From JBMHDN01 sp049889355 (GTDB taxonomy: Bacteria; Pseudomonadota; Alphaproteobacteria; Puniceispirillales; Puniceispirillaceae), in contig JBMHDN010000032.1 of assembly GCA_049889355.1 (NCBI GenBank), positions 124,001-188,000 on the forward strand: 64,000 nt of DNA, in the 5' to 3' direction. Below are positions 63,683 through 64,000 of the stretch, piece after piece. The notes under the pieces were generated by a model. That model did not search any database and was not told the origin of the DNA. It was given only the letters and a program-made list of their open reading frames with translations. The position numbers and the translations under genes are program-made. Every line of letters starts with the position of its first letter. Position 1 is the first letter of the stretch.

Positions 63683-64000
63683 CAAAATATCGCCTGACAG
63701 AAACGACAAGGATGCGAGTGCTGGTCCTGGGCAGAGACCGCCAATACCCCAGCCGACTCCAAATAGCGCAGAGCCGATGATAAGGCGCCTGTCAATATGT
63801 TTGGCATCCGGCAAATGGAACATATCAGCAAAGCGCGGGCGTGCCTGTTTCAACACCAACGGAAAGCCGATTAAGGTGACGCCAATACCGCCAACCATCA
63901 CAAAGGCGAGTGAAGGGTCCCACAGACCTGTGATATCGAGAAACCCCTGAACCTTCACCGGGTTCAGCATACCCGCCAATGCCAGACCAACACCAAATAC
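63626..64000 (-). CDS. YeeE/YedE-family membrane protein, N-terminal end missing (window edge)
   Basis: Membrane protein of the YeeE/YedE (sulfur transport-like) family; about 125 residues are in the window and the frame continues to the right edge without a definite start. GGIGVTLIGFPLVLKQARP, IIGSALFGVGWGIGGLCPG (the conserved GxCPGP turn with a Cys) and MMLVGLAIGRR are the family marks. Small half-size members usually come in pairs. The end overlaps glnE by 57 bases. Substrate unknown (thiosulfate-type in characterised relatives). Confidence 0.85.
   Translation of the reverse strand, partial: VFGVGLALAGMLNPVKVQGFLDITGLWDPSLAFVMVGGIGVTLIGFPLVLKQARPRFADMFHLPDAKHIDRRLIIGSALFGVGWGIGGLCPGPALASLSFLSGDILLFVVMMLVGLAIGRRVKI

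Noticed and set aside
1..64000. CRISPR array, rRNA, tRNA or intact insertion sequence
   Set aside because: No regularly spaced repeats, rRNA-like sequence or transposase was seen. A tRNA missed by eye in a gap cannot be excluded; a covariance-model scan would decide.

Overview
The window looks like a single chromosomal segment of a marine-type alphaproteobacterium, with a gene content that would fit the SAR116 / Puniceispirillum-like group. The class rests on a circularly permuted two-piece tmRNA gene, the alphaproteobacterial form of SspB beside it, an alphaproteobacterial-style ferredoxin-NADP reductase and the general protein style. The narrower placement is inference without any database search. 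The genome is compact: genes are tightly packed on both strands, convergent 3' ends often overlap, and no intergenic gap without a CDS or RNA gene exceeds about 280 bases.

Layout. 1-4.6 kb: branched-chain amino acid synthesis ilvB-ilvN-ilvC (ilvC runs off the left edge), preceded by miaA and a terminator/attenuator-like leader. 4.8-9.5 kb: serB, a Do/HtrA protease and hflK-hflC (membrane protein quality control). 9.7-12.2 kb: mrp, then folA and thyA (the thymidylate/folate pair). 12.3-15.0 kb: ssrA (tmRNA), sspB and class I fumarase. 15.0-19.1 kb: glycolate oxidase glcD-glcE-glcF. 19.3-25.5 kb: a second-type L36, msrA, pgk, azlC-azlD, a DMT exporter, a TSUP permease, a flavodoxin-like protein and YciB/IspZ. 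25.6-31.6 kb: GST, an unknown membrane protein, ferredoxin-NADP reductase, a 10TM metal exporter and methylmalonyl-CoA mutase. 31.6-41.7 kb: an FAD-linked oxidase, an unknown exported protein, htpG, an AlkD-like protein, DUF952, two divergent MFS carriers and a thiolase. 41.7-47.3 kb: a PfkB kinase, a DMT exporter, an unknown very acidic exported protein, a small unknown protein, a purine permease and a GNAT. 47.4-53.1 kb: the GMP branch (guaB-guaA) followed by a nitronate monooxygenase, with a 1.5-kb AT-rich insertion at the 3' end of guaA. 53.2-64 kb: a solitary PemK/MazF-like toxin, rlmE, an RND pump with its adaptor, a MATE pump, glnE and the end of a YeeE/YedE gene.

The most distinctive item is the guaA insertion. 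An 18-bp direct repeat made of the last 18 bases of guaA occurs at both ends of exactly 1,500 bp. Inside lie a truncated tyrosine-recombinase-like N-terminus next to guaA and one intact methyltransferase gene. It reads as the decayed remnant of an integrative element in a known tmRNA/guaA-type hotspot. Other items worth attention are the ilvB leader, the ssrA-sspB pairing, the solitary MazF-like toxin, the acidic exported protein with strong expression signals, and inverted repeats upstream of the purine permease and between the two MFS genes. No rRNA, tRNA, CRISPR array or intact IS element was seen.
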